64,000 bases of DNA from CAZAQK01 sp964535825. Lineage in GTDB: Bacteria > Pseudomonadota > Alphaproteobacteria > Rickettsiales > SXRF01. The notes under the pieces were generated by a model that was not told the DNA's origin, searched no databases, and saw only the letters and a list, made by a program, of their open reading frames with translations. The stretch lies in contig CAZHUC010000002.1 in the NCBI GenBank assembly GCA_964535825.1, positions 248,001 through 312,000 on the forward strand. The letters run 5' to 3'. Position 1 is the first letter of the stretch; every line of letters begins with the position of its first letter. Of the stretch, positions 35,217 to 43,989 are shown piece after piece. The position numbers were made by a program, and so were the translations under genes.

Positions 35217-36593
35217 ATGCCAAACGCCCAACCGATCCGATTTATTGATCTATTCGCCGGCATTGGTGGTTTCAGGCTGGGATTCGAATATGCATGTCAG
35301 GCACTTTCCGTGCCTTCGGAGTGTGTGTTCACCTCTGAGATAAAGGATCACGCCTGCACAGTTTACCGGGATAATTTCAAAGATTCTGCCATACATGGCG
35401 ATATCACGCAGATACCCTCATCCGATATTCCTGACTTTGATGTGTTGCTGGCTGGTTTTCCCTGTCAGGCCTTCAGTAGCGCAGGCAAGCGCCACGGATT
35501 CGCTGACACACGCGGCACATTATTCTTTGAGATCGAGCGCATCCTGCGTGATAAATCCCCCGATGCCTTCATACTCGAAAATGTCGAGGGTCTGGTCAAT
35601 CATGATAGCATTTCAAAAGCACATCCCATCGGCAGAACGCTGTCTGTCATTTTAGATAAGTTAGAGAGCCTTGGGTATCATGTAGAATGGAGAGTGCTCA
35701 ATGCCAGCGACTTTGGCCTGGCACAATCACGCAAACGCCTGTTCATCGTGGGCTCAAAAAATAAAGTTGTATCACTGGATGGATTCATCACAGCGCGTAA
35801 AAAACTAAAGGACATACTGGAAAAAGGGTTGCCTACCCTTGATAGCACGCTTGCAAAATTATTGCTTTCGCATTTCTCTCCCACCCAGCTCTATGGCAAG
35901 GCCATCAAGGATAAGCGTGGTGGGAAAAATAATATCCATGGCTGGGATATTGGCATCAAAGGTGAAGTAAGCAATGAACAAAAAGCGCTGCTCTCTGCTT
36001 TGCTAAGAGCGCGCAGAAATAAAAAATGGGGCGCGGCCAAAGGCATCACATGGATGGATGGCATGCCGCTGACCGTAGGCGAGATACATTCATTCTTCCC
36101 ACATCCACAGCTTAAAAAAATACTCGATGATCTGGTGCAAAAGAAATACCTGCGCCATGTGCATCCCAAAGATCTGGTCGAGATACAAGAGAACGGCAGA
36201 ACAAAACGTGTTCGCAAAGAGCGCACCGATCTTGAGAAGGGATATAATATCGCAACCGGCAAGCTGAGCTACGAGATCAGCAAAATACTAAATCCTGAAG
36301 ATATTGCACCAACACTGGTGGCAACAGACCTAGACAGAGTAGCAGTATGCGATGGAAAAGGCCTGCGTAAATTAACAGTGGTTGAGCAGTGTCGTCTGTT
36401 CGGTTTTCCGGATAACTTCAAGATGCACATCAAGGATAATCAGATCTATGACCTGTTCGGCAATACCGTTCCGGTAAATATTGTATCTGCAGTCGTCACA
36501 CGCCTTATCAGCGAACATTTCCTGCATACCGCTAAACGCAAAAGCACACCTGTTATAACACGCGCTCCACGTCAGGTGGAACTGGCACTATAA
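35217..36593 (+). CDS. Type II DNA (cytosine-5) methyltransferase
   Basis: This 458-residue enzyme has the ordered m5C motifs: motif I DLFAGIGGFRLG (11-22), motif IV with catalytic Cys83 in AGFPCQAFSS, motif VI ENVEGL (121-126), motif VIII QSRKRLFIVG (about 180) and motif X GNTVPVNIV near the C-terminus. The target-recognition region is about 195-330. It protects host DNA from the convergent restriction gene, which ends 6 nt inside it; the stops are TAA at 36591-36593 and TAG at 36588-36590. The recognition sequence is not directly readable, but the endonuclease suggests GGNNCC. Confidence 0.95.
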   Translation: MPNAQPIRFIDLFAGIGGFRLGFEYACQALSVPSECVFTSEIKDHACTVYRDNFKDSAIHGDITQIPSSDIPDFDVLLAGFPCQAFSSAGKRHGFADTRGTLFFEIERILRDKSPDAFILENVEGLVNHDSISKAHPIGRTLSVILDKLESLGYHVEWRVLNASDFGLAQSRKRLFIVGSKNKVVSLDGFITARKKLKDILEKGLPTLDSTLAKLLLSHFSPTQLYGKAIKDKRGGKNNIHGWDIGIKGEVSNEQKALLSALLRARRNKKWGAAKGITWMDGMPLTVGEIHSFFPHPQLKKILDDLVQKKYLRHVHPKDLVEIQENGRTKRVRKERTDLEKGYNIATGKLSYEISKILNPEDIAPTLVATDLDRVAVCDGKGLRKLTVVEQCRLFGFPDNFKMHIKDNQIYDLFGNTVPVNIVSAVVTRLISEHFLHTAKRKSTPVITRAPRQVELAL

Positions 36594-37232
36594 CGCATTC
36601 CCCGTTTTTGCCTGATACGCAGCACTAACCTGATTGTACCAATTTGGGTAACGTTTGGGATAAAAACGCGTGAGGGCAGCAGCAAGTGCCCGTACAAATT
36701 CATCCCTTGTATTGAATATTTTAACCCTTTTACTGCGCCAATTCTTAGGCCGTATATTCGATACCACGCCATACCGTACCTGTAACCCCAGGAAATTTTT
36801 TGGAGATGGGCCGGTCATTTCCCAGACTTGTTTTATCCAGAATTCCTTAATGGTAATATTGGTATTCTTTGATACATATCCGAACACCAGATGCTTACTA
36901 TCCAGCCGTTCAGGGTGAGTGAGTAGCGAGTATGTGTAGGCATCAAAATTAGCAATATCAAACGCGGGGCTGGCATCATAATTAAACGCCTTCACCTCCA
37001 GATGCATGCCATCAGCAAGCGTAAAATCCGGCCAGTCCTGCGTATTAAGCGGTGAAGTGGCTTTGATACCATTCATGGCCAGCCATTTTCCGAACCATTC
37101 CTGCAATACACCACCCACCACATCCCTGGATTCCACATCGAACTGAACACCAGCGAATGAAAAATTCAGATGTCCTACCTGATTAAAAATATTCTGGCTT
37201 TTAAGCAGTGTAACTATCTTGTTAATTTCCAT
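36588..37232 (-). CDS. Type II restriction endonuclease, NgoBV/NlaIV-like
   Basis: ATG 37232, within the end of kdsB and preceded by AGGTG, gives 214 residues; the longer open frame into kdsB is not needed. A PD-(D/E)xK nuclease core is visible: Pro68-Asp69 in WPDFTL, then Glu79 and Lys81 in HLEVKAF. The following NYDASPAFDIANFDAY and VWEMTGPSP, and NIRPKNW, resemble my recollection of the NgoBV/NlaIV group, whose members cut GGNNCC. It is paired with the adjacent m5C methyltransferase in tail-to-tail orientation. The endonuclease call is strong from context; the specificity is tentative. Confidence 0.8.
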   Translation of the reverse strand: MEINKIVTLLKSQNIFNQVGHLNFSFAGVQFDVESRDVVGGVLQEWFGKWLAMNGIKATSPLNTQDWPDFTLADGMHLEVKAFNYDASPAFDIANFDAYTYSLLTHPERLDSKHLVFGYVSKNTNITIKEFWIKQVWEMTGPSPKNFLGLQVRYGVVSNIRPKNWRSKRVKIFNTRDEFVRALAAALTRFYPKRYPNWYNQVSAAYQAKTGNAL

Positions 37233-37941
37233 GCAACACCTGCCTTGCTTTATCGAGTGTTTCCGGCGTATCAACACCAAGCGGCACAGTATCCACCACC
37301 GCCACACTGATACGCATGCCTGCTTCAAGCGCGCGCAGCTGTTCAAGTTTTTCACGTTTTTCCAGAGGGCTTGGCGGAAGGATCACGAATTTTTCCAGCG
37401 CCTTACGACGATAGGCATAGATACCAATATGGTGATAATGTGCACCATCACCATGCGGAATTGCACTACGAGAAAAATACAATGCCCTGCCCGCTTCTGT
37501 TATCACTGCTTTCACCACTGCGGGATCATTGATCTCCTGCTTGTCGCGTATCACACTGGCGAGCGTTGCAATATCCACTGTTTCATCAGCAAGAACTGAT
37601 ACTGCCTGTTTTATCACCGATGGGTCGAGCGCCGGCATATCACCCTGCACATTCACCACCACATTATGTTTACTGCCGGGATCAACAATATTCAGTGCCT
37701 GCCAGATACGATCAGAGCCTGAAGGCAGATCCGGATCGGTAAGAACCGCAACACCACCCGCTTTCTCAATAGCTTCCTTGATCTCTGGCCCATCACAGGC
37801 AACCACCACCTCGCCAACACCAGCTGTCACAGCGCGCTGCCAGACATGCACGATCATAGGCTTGCCACCAATATCAGCCAAAGGCTTGTTAGGCAGGCGT
37901 GTCGACGCCATGCGTGCGGGTATCAGGATGATCGGCTTCAT
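37222..37941 (-). CDS. kdsB: 3-deoxy-manno-octulosonate cytidylyltransferase
   Basis: KdsB activates KDO as CMP-KDO for lipid A core assembly. The 239-residue protein shows IILIPARMASTRLPNKPLADIGGKPMIVHV at the N-terminus (given by residues 3-32), the DPDLPSGSDRIWQAL motif and NVQGDMPALDP. The 3' end overlaps the restriction endonuclease start by 11 nt, an odd coupling of LPS synthesis and restriction probably produced by insertion of the R-M pair next to kdsB. It is divergent from cycM. Confidence 0.95.
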   Translation of the reverse strand: MKPIILIPARMASTRLPNKPLADIGGKPMIVHVWQRAVTAGVGEVVVACDGPEIKEAIEKAGGVAVLTDPDLPSGSDRIWQALNIVDPGSKHNVVVNVQGDMPALDPSVIKQAVSVLADETVDIATLASVIRDKQEINDPAVVKAVITEAGRALYFSRSAIPHGDGAHYHHIGIYAYRRKALEKFVILPPSPLEKREKLEQLRALEAGMRISVAVVDTVPLGVDTPETLDKARQVLHGN

Positions 37942-38031
37942 AAAATGATAATTGCTTTATAATCGGTATTGATTGAGCTTGGCCAGCATATTATAACATC
38001 GCCTCAAGTATATATTTTTTTGTGAGTAGGT

Positions 38032-38571
38032 ATGAACGATTCCAGTTTTGAAATGAATAAAATAGCAGGTGCGGTATTGCTGGCAGGCATTATCGCAATG
38101 GTTGCGGGCATTGTCAGTGAAGGCCTTTATGCAGGTGGTCACGGTCATGCGGAAGAAAAACGCGGTTATACGATCGCCGGTGCTGAAGAGGCAGGTGACA
38201 CGTCCGGTGCGCCTCAGGCAGAAGAAAAACCTGTGGATATTGCAACATTTATGGCTACTGCTGATGTAAAAGCAGGTGAGGCCCTCGTGAAAAAATGTAC
38301 CGCCTGCCATACCTTTGATAAAGGTGGCAAGAATGGTGTGGGCCCGAACCAATGGGGTCTGATGGGCAGTGGCTTTGCACACAAGGACGATTATGCCTAT
38401 TCAGATGCACTCAAAGCTGAGCATGGCAAGAAAAGGTGGGGCAATCAAGAAATGTCTGATTTTCTTGCCAATCCTAAAAAATACCTTCCAGGCAACAAGA
38501 TGTCCTTTGCTGGCATGAAAAACCCTCAGGACAGGGCGAATCTGATAGCGTATCTTAACACACTGAAGTGA
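38032..38571 (+). CDS. cycM: Membrane-anchored cytochrome c, CycM type
   Basis: This 179-residue protein is anchored by an N-terminal span (about 10-33) and carries a class I cytochrome c domain in the periplasm: haem site CTACH (89-93), NGVGPNQWGL, and the axial methionine in PGNKMSFAGM (Met157). A flexible Glu/Ala-rich linker (about 40-70) joins them. Membrane-bound cytochromes of this kind carry electrons from the bc1 complex to terminal oxidases, in keeping with petABC 10 kb away. Confidence 0.93.
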   Translation: MNDSSFEMNKIAGAVLLAGIIAMVAGIVSEGLYAGGHGHAEEKRGYTIAGAEEAGDTSGAPQAEEKPVDIATFMATADVKAGEALVKKCTACHTFDKGGKNGVGPNQWGLMGSGFAHKDDYAYSDALKAEHGKKRWGNQEMSDFLANPKKYLPGNKMSFAGMKNPQDRANLIAYLNTLK

Positions 38572-38612
38572 CGAGTGCCGGCCTCTCGCCGGTACGTTAG
38601 ACGGGGGGATTT

Positions 38613-39062
38613 ATGGATGATGCAATGTACATCTGGCTGATAGCCGGTGTATTGTTTTTCGCGCTGGAAGCTATAGGCATAAGCGGTATCGGGTTCCTGT
38701 TCGCAGGCTTTGGTGCAACCACGGTTGGCACGCTGGTGTATTACGGCATACTGGATGCTGGCAATACCATCACTCAGTTCATCGTATTCTTTGTTAGCAC
38801 CGCTATATGGGCGATGTTGCTGTGGAAACCCCTGCAGAAATTCCGTTTGCGTAATGGCTCACAAGGCTATAGCAACATGGTTGGTGAGACCGCCTATGTT
38901 GGAAGCAATGGTATTGATGCCAAAGGTGGTGAGGTCACATGGTCTGGTACGATTATGAAAGCACAGATCGCATCAGGTGTTTCCCAAAGCAGGCTGGAAG
39001 CTGGATCGCAAGTAACCATCGTTGATATCGTTGGCACAACGCTGATGGTAAAACCTAAATAA
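38613..39062 (+). CDS. nfeD: NfeD-family membrane protein
   Basis: This 149-residue protein has two to three predicted spans in the first 70 residues (short NfeD type, without the serine protease domain) and a C-terminal OB-fold-like domain (about 85-149) with GETAYV and WSGTIMKAQI. Short NfeD proteins pair with SPFH proteins; the partner gene follows by 57 bp. Proposed roles concern membrane microdomains and protein quality control. Confidence 0.9.
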   Translation: MDDAMYIWLIAGVLFFALEAIGISGIGFLFAGFGATTVGTLVYYGILDAGNTITQFIVFFVSTAIWAMLLWKPLQKFRLRNGSQGYSNMVGETAYVGSNGIDAKGGEVTWSGTIMKAQIASGVSQSRLEAGSQVTIVDIVGTTLMVKPK

Positions 39063-39119
39063 TTATTTTTCAGACTATATCCCTGCCTATACGGGAATAA
39101 TTGATTAAAGGAGAGATAC

Positions 39120-40073
39120 ATGGAACCGTTACTCGCACTAGCCGCTATCATCATGATACTTATCATCATGGGCGTCAAAACCGTGCCTCAGCAGCAGGCA
39201 TGGATCGTTGAATCGCTCGGTAAGTTCGATTCCAAGCTTGAACCCGGCCTGAACCTGCTTATCCCTTTCTACCAGAAAGTGGCTTACAAGCATTCGCTTA
39301 AGGAAATGGCGGTGGATGTGCCTGAACAGGCAGGTATCACGCGTGATAACGTAACGCTTAATCTTGACGGTGTCCTCTATGTGCGCATCGTTGACCCGAT
39401 CGCCGCTTCTTACGGTGTTTCTGACCCTATCTATGCGGTGCAGTTGCTGGCCCAGACCACCATGCGTTCCGAGATCGGTAAACTCACACTGGACAAGACC
39501 TTCGAAGAACGTGAAACACTCAACGCCAACATCGTAACCTCTATCAATCAGGCCGCACAAAGCTGGGGCATTCAGTGCATGCGCTATGAGATCAAGAACA
39601 TTACCCCTCCTACCTCCGTGCTGAAAGCCATGGAATTGCAGGTGGCCGCCGATCGCCAGAAACGTGCGCTCATTCTCGAATCTGAAGGTAAACGCCAGTC
39701 ACAGATCAATATCGCAGAAGGTAAAAAACAGGAAGTGGTGCTTGAATCGGAAGCAGGCATGACCGACCAGATAAACAGGGCAAAAGGTGAGGCAGAAGCC
39801 ATACTTGCTGTCGCCGATGCCACCGCCAAGGGGATCGAAATGGTGGCGAATTCCATCACCAAATCCGGTGGCAGTGAGGCCGTATCACTCAAAGTTGCCG
39901 AACAGTATGTGGATGCATTCAAACAGCTGGCACAAAAAAGTACGACCGTACTTCTGCCTGCTAACGCAAGCGATGCCGGCAGTATGGTGGCGCAAGCGCT
40001 TACAGTGTTTGATTCCATTCGCGCGCGCGGCAACACACAGGTGGCAGCGGCAAGCCCTTGGGATAAGAAATAA
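39120..40073 (+). CDS. qmcA: SPFH/band-7 protein, QmcA-like
   Basis: The 317-residue protein has an N-terminal membrane anchor (about 3-20), the band-7 domain (about 20-190: VPQQQAWIVESLGKF, RDNVTLNLDGVLYVRIVDP, TMRSEIGKLTLDKTFEER) and a long C-terminal helical coil (about 175-245, rich in Glu, Ala, Lys, Gln). Stomatin-like proteins form oligomeric membrane scaffolds and associate with NfeD, the gene just upstream. Its stop codon is 1 nt from the yejA ATG. Confidence 0.92.
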   Translation: MEPLLALAAIIMILIIMGVKTVPQQQAWIVESLGKFDSKLEPGLNLLIPFYQKVAYKHSLKEMAVDVPEQAGITRDNVTLNLDGVLYVRIVDPIAASYGVSDPIYAVQLLAQTTMRSEIGKLTLDKTFEERETLNANIVTSINQAAQSWGIQCMRYEIKNITPPTSVLKAMELQVAADRQKRALILESEGKRQSQINIAEGKKQEVVLESEAGMTDQINRAKGEAEAILAVADATAKGIEMVANSITKSGGSEAVSLKVAEQYVDAFKQLAQKSTTVLLPANASDAGSMVAQALTVFDSIRARGNTQVAAASPWDKK

Positions 40074-40074
40074 T

Positions 40075-41904
40075 ATGTTACGTCATCGCGAGGCTACGCA
40101 GTGGCCGTGGCGATCCACCCTGAAAACAGTATGGATTGCTTCGTCGTTCACACTCCTCGCAATGACGGCACATGCTGGCACGCCGCAGCACTGCATCGCG
40201 CTATACGGCGAATGTAAGTATAAACCGGGCTTCAAACATTTCGATTATGTGAATCCGGATGCCCCCAAAGGCGGTACGATAAAGCTTGCCGAGACGGGCA
40301 CATTCGACAACGTGAATCCGCTTATCCTCAAAGGCGTGAAAGCGCCTTTCATCACCACCATCTTTGAATCGCTGATGACATCATCGCTGGATGAGCCGTC
40401 TTCCATGTATGGTTTGCTGGCGGAAAGCGTGGTGATCTCTGATGACAAGACATGGGCAGAATTCAAGCTCCGCAAGGAAGCCAAATGGTCTGATGGCACG
40501 CCAGTGACCCCAGATGATGTGGTGTTCTCGCTCGATACCATCAAGGAAAAAGCAGACCCTTCGTACCGGATAGTATTTACGCCGGTGACCAAAGCGGAAA
40601 AGACCGGTGAGCATACCGTAAAGTTCTTCTTCTCGGATCCTGATAATCGCGAACTGCCCACCATGGCAGCCCAAATGCCGGTATTCTCCAAGGCCTATTA
40701 CACCACGCACGAATTCGATAAAACCACACTGGAAGCCCCACTCACCAGTGCGCCTTACCTCATCGACACGGTAGATGGCGGCAAGATGATCACCTACAAG
40801 CGCGACAAGGATTACTGGGGCAAAGACCTGGCCGTAAATCGTGGCCAATACAATTTTGATGTCATCCGTTTCGATATGTATCGTGATGAGAACGTGACGC
40901 TCGAAGCACTGAAATCCGGCGCATATGACTATCGCCGTGAATATATCGCCCGCAACTGGGCAACCAGTTATGATGCCCCTGCGGTGAAAGATGGTCGCAT
41001 CATCAAACGCGACATCCCTGACCTTAGCCCGCAAGGCATGCAGGCCTTTATCCTGAACAGCCGTAAATTCCCGGACCGGCGCGTGCGCGAGGCCATTGGC
41101 CTTACCATGGACTATGAATGGCTGAATAAAACCATTTTTTACGGCGCGTATAAGCGCAATACCAGCTTCTTCAAGAACACCGAGTTCGAGGCCAAAGGCA
41201 TTCCTGAAGGCAAGGAATTGGCGTTGCTTGAACCGTTCAGGGATTCGCTGCCCCCTGCCCTGTTCACCACACCATTTGCCGTGCCGGTGACCGATGGCTC
41301 AGGCAACTCGCGCGAACATCTGCTGAAAGCCCAGAAGTTACTGGAAGAAGCAGGCTGGGTGGTAAAGGATGGCAAGCGCGTGAATGATAAAGGCGAGCAA
41401 TTGCATGTGGAATTCATGCTCCGCCAGCCCACTATGGAACGTGTGGCCGCCCCCATGCGCAGGAATCTGGAGCGGCTTGGCATTTCCTCCGCACTGCGGA
41501 ATGTGGATGATTCACAGTATCAAAAGCGCGTTGACGAAGGTGATTACGACATCATCAGTATCTGGATCAACCGCGGCGTCTTCTACCCGGGCAATGAGCA
41601 ATATGCGCTCTGGCACTCCTCACAGGCCGATGTGAAGGGAAGCAACAACATAGCAGGTATCAAGAACCCTGCGGTGGATGCCGCCCTTACCGCATTGCTG
41701 GCCGCCAAGAATGAAGGGGAATTACAAATTGCAGGCCGCGCGCTCGACCGCATCCTGCTCTGGGAACATTACGTCATCCCGCATTGGCATTCTGGCTCAT
41801 TCCGCGTGGCATACTGGGATAAGTTCGGCCTGCCAGCCATACTTCCCAAATACAGCGTCGGCCTGCAGACATGGTGGATGAAGGAGGCCACTAAAAAGAA
41901 CTAG
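40075..41904 (+). CDS. yejA: YejA-type periplasmic peptide-binding protein
   Basis: The ATG at 40075, one nucleotide after the qmcA stop, gives 609 residues; the open frame reaches far upstream into qmcA but that part is an artefact. This is a family 5 solute-binding protein of an oligopeptide/microcin C type ABC transporter (mature start CIALYGECKYKPGFKHFDYV, with VNPDAPKGGTIKLA). Its signal peptide, codons 3-31, is encoded almost wholly by a palindromic repeat element, as described separately. The cognate permease and ATPase genes yejBEF are 980 bp downstream, separated by an opposite-strand frameshifted gene that overlaps the yejA stop by 4 nt. Confidence 0.9.
   Translation: MLRHREATQWPWRSTLKTVWIASSFTLLAMTAHAGTPQHCIALYGECKYKPGFKHFDYVNPDAPKGGTIKLAETGTFDNVNPLILKGVKAPFITTIFESLMTSSLDEPSSMYGLLAESVVISDDKTWAEFKLRKEAKWSDGTPVTPDDVVFSLDTIKEKADPSYRIVFTPVTKAEKTGEHTVKFFFSDPDNRELPTMAAQMPVFSKAYYTTHEFDKTTLEAPLTSAPYLIDTVDGGKMITYKRDKDYWGKDLAVNRGQYNFDVIRFDMYRDENVTLEALKSGAYDYRREYIARNWATSYDAPAVKDGRIIKRDIPDLSPQGMQAFILNSRKFPDRRVREAIGLTMDYEWLNKTIFYGAYKRNTSFFKNTEFEAKGIPEGKELALLEPFRDSLPPALFTTPFAVPVTDGSGNSREHLLKAQKLLEEAGWVVKDGKRVNDKGEQLHVEFMLRQPTMERVAAPMRRNLERLGISSALRNVDDSQYQKRVDEGDYDIISIWINRGVFYPGNEQYALWHSSQADVKGSNNIAGIKNPAVDAALTALLAAKNEGELQIAGRALDRILLWEHYVIPHWHSGSFRVAYWDKFGLPAILPKYSVGLQTWWMKEATKKN
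40081..40167. repeat. Palindromic repeat element inside yejA
   Basis: CGTCATCGCGAGG (40081-40093) and CCTCGCAATGACG (40155-40167) are inverted copies with one mismatch. An inner pair is GCGATCCA (about 40110) with TGGATTGC (about 40132). The outer and inner sequences match the widespread CGTCATTGCGAGG...GCAATCCA element known from rickettsial and other genomes as a palindromic repeat that can sit inside genes. The 87 bp are a multiple of three and are read through in frame. Confidence 0.85.
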
Positions 41905-42781
41905 CGTACGGGAGAATCGTCCTGCGATTTTTTACTGCGCGGCTTATATTTCTTTACCGGATACTTTTCCACTAAGTACCTCTGTAAATCTGGGCTTGCT
42001 GCCCAGGATGGCTCCGTATGATGCTGGTATTGGCCTGCGATACTAGTATGAACCATATTCTCAGCTTCTTCTGTGGTAATCCCATTCCATCCAGTTACGT
42101 CTTCTGCCATCTCCTGAGCTTCTTTTTTGATACGCTTTGTCCATGTCGCTCCATCGCCTCTGCGCTGAATCATCATCATATGCCCGGTCTGCCAACCGTC
42201 CGGCATAGGAGGAGCGAACTCTAATTCTGGCAACCGGTTAATCATTTCCGGATGTATGGCAAGTGCTGGCACACCATGCTTTGGTTTTCGCATGCCAATG
42301 CAATGTGCCTGCACATGCGCCCTAGCCTCTGCGCTGGTTTCTCCTCTCTCTTTGCTTCTTTCTTCGATAAGTTGCTTTTGCAATGCGTGCATATGCTTTC
42401 GCCATGTCGCATCAGCACCACCGAATTTTTTCTTTAGCATTCGAGAAGTAAACCAATCCTCCACCGACGGATATTTGCGATGTCTTGGTAAAAGTGCAAA
42501 ACCTTCCGGGCTTACCGCGAGCGTAGCCGGCCCTGTAGGTTGGCGGCGCATTCCGACAAGATGTGTGTCACATAATGCGCAGCATCTTCCCGCGATTCTT
42601 GCCAGTTGTTCATACGCACGCGTATCTGGTCAGCCTCAAGATTGGCCATGTGTGCATACCAGGTCTCACTGCTTGCGTTATATTCTTTAGCGACTTTATT
42701 TGCCGTCTTCCAACCGGACTCCAACAAAGGGTAAGGGTTCTTTTTATCCGTATTTTTATCAGGGCTAATTAAATAGGTCAT
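41901..42781 (-). pseudogene. Frameshifted gene with three tandem repeats
   Basis: Two overlapping reading frames (42781-42512, 89 residues, and 42551-41901) read as one gene if a frameshift is corrected. Three similar units of about 75-85 residues are visible: GWKTANKVAKEYNASSETW, WFTSRMLKKKFGGADATW and WQTGHMMMIQRRGDGATW, each followed by a His/Met-rich helix and a distal H-x-x-GMR-type motif. In unit 1 the first frame reads HYVTHI and the second frame resumes at THLVGMRRQPTG, matching HCIGMRKPKHG of unit 2. The break falls at a CA dinucleotide run (TGTGTGT on the plus strand, 42562-42568), where a 2-bp expansion explains the shift. No family recognised; an HTH-like DNA-binding repeat is possible. 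Confidence 0.7.
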
Positions 42782-42885
42782 ATTGCTACCAGAAATTTAT
42801 AATAAAGCTTAATATATCAGGTCGTTTGCCGCAAACTAAATTTTAACTTGTAAATAATTGAAAAATAAATTTAAAATACCGCCGC

Positions 42886-43989
42886 ATGACCGCATATATC
42901 ATTCGTCGCTTGCTACTGATGATACCCACCCTGTTTGGTATCATGGTGCTCAATTTTGTGATCGTACAGGCAGCTCCCGGCGGGCCGGTGGAGCGCATGG
43001 TAGCGAAGCTCACCGACATCACCGCCAGCGGCGATGCCACCAGCCGTATCTCCGGCAGTGGTGGCTCGGATATGGCTGCAAAATTCGACCTTCAGGGTAC
43101 GAATTCGCTGTATCGTGGCGGCCGTGGCCTTGATCCTGAAATTATCGCCAGCATCGAAAAAATGTATGGCTTCGACAAACCGCCGCTGGAACGCTTCACC
43201 CAGATGATGGGTAATTACCTGCGCTTCGATTTTGGCGAGAGTTTCTTCAAGAATGAGCGCGTGGTCGACCTCATCGCCCGCACCCTCCCCGTCACTATCT
43301 CACTGGGATTATGGACCACCTTGCTGGTCTATCTCATCTCCATTCCGCTTGGCATCCACAAGGCCGTGCGTGATGGCAGTAAATTCGATGTTATCTCCAG
43401 CTGGATCATCATCATTGGTTATGCTATCCCCAGCTTCCTGTTCGCCATCATGCTCATTCTGGTCTTTGCAGGCGGCAATTACCTAAGCTGGTTTCCGCTC
43501 AAAGGCCTCACCTCCGATAACTGGGATGAGCTTTCTGCATGGGGCAAGATAGTCGATTATTTCTGGCATATCACCCTGCCGGTGGTTGCCATGGTCATCT
43601 CCGGCTTTGCCTCTCTTACCATGCTCACCAAGAATTGTTTCTTAGATGAGATCGGCAAACAGTATGTGCTGACCGCCCGCGCCAAGGGCTTATCCGAACG
43701 CCGCGTCCTGTATGGGCATGTCTTCCGTAATGCTATGCTGATTGTGATCGCAGGATTCCCCTCTGCCCTGCTGCGTATCCTCTTCACCTCAGCCCTGCTG
43801 ATTGAAATTATTTTCTCACTCAACGGGCTGGGTTTGCTGGGTTATGAAGCGGTCATCAACCGTGATTATCCTATCATGTTCGGCACGCTCTTCATCTTCA
43901 CCCTCATTGGCCTCGTATTCAACCTTCTGGGCGATGTTATGTATGTGCTGGTCGACCCACGCATCGATTTCGAAAGGCGGGGCGTGTGA
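42886..43989 (+). CDS. yejB: Peptide ABC transporter permease YejB
   Basis: This 367-residue inner-membrane permease of the DppB/OppB type has about six spans and the binding-protein-dependent transport signature in its second half (ARAKGLSERRVLYGHVFRNAM, about 265-285). The first 100 residues include a large periplasmic segment typical of YejB. Its frame ends 4 nt inside yejE. It forms the transport channel with YejE, energised by YejF. Confidence 0.95.
   Translation: MTAYIIRRLLLMIPTLFGIMVLNFVIVQAAPGGPVERMVAKLTDITASGDATSRISGSGGSDMAAKFDLQGTNSLYRGGRGLDPEIIASIEKMYGFDKPPLERFTQMMGNYLRFDFGESFFKNERVVDLIARTLPVTISLGLWTTLLVYLISIPLGIHKAVRDGSKFDVISSWIIIIGYAIPSFLFAIMLILVFAGGNYLSWFPLKGLTSDNWDELSAWGKIVDYFWHITLPVVAMVISGFASLTMLTKNCFLDEIGKQYVLTARAKGLSERRVLYGHVFRNAMLIVIAGFPSALLRILFTSALLIEIIFSLNGLGLLGYEAVINRDYPIMFGTLFIFTLIGLVFNLLGDVMYVLVDPRIDFERRGV

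Noticed and set aside
35217..37232. R-M region considered as part of a larger defence island
   Set aside because: Neighbours kdsB, cycM and adenosine kinase are core genes; no other defence gene is seen next to it.
39787..40074. Upstream extension of the yejA reading frame into qmcA
   Set aside because: The extension overlaps conserved qmcA coding sequence and encodes low-complexity basic residues; the ATG at 40075 gives a normal signal peptide.
40381..41034. 217-codon minus-strand open frame inside yejA
   Set aside because: Shadow of a well-supported gene; no recognisable domain or start signal.
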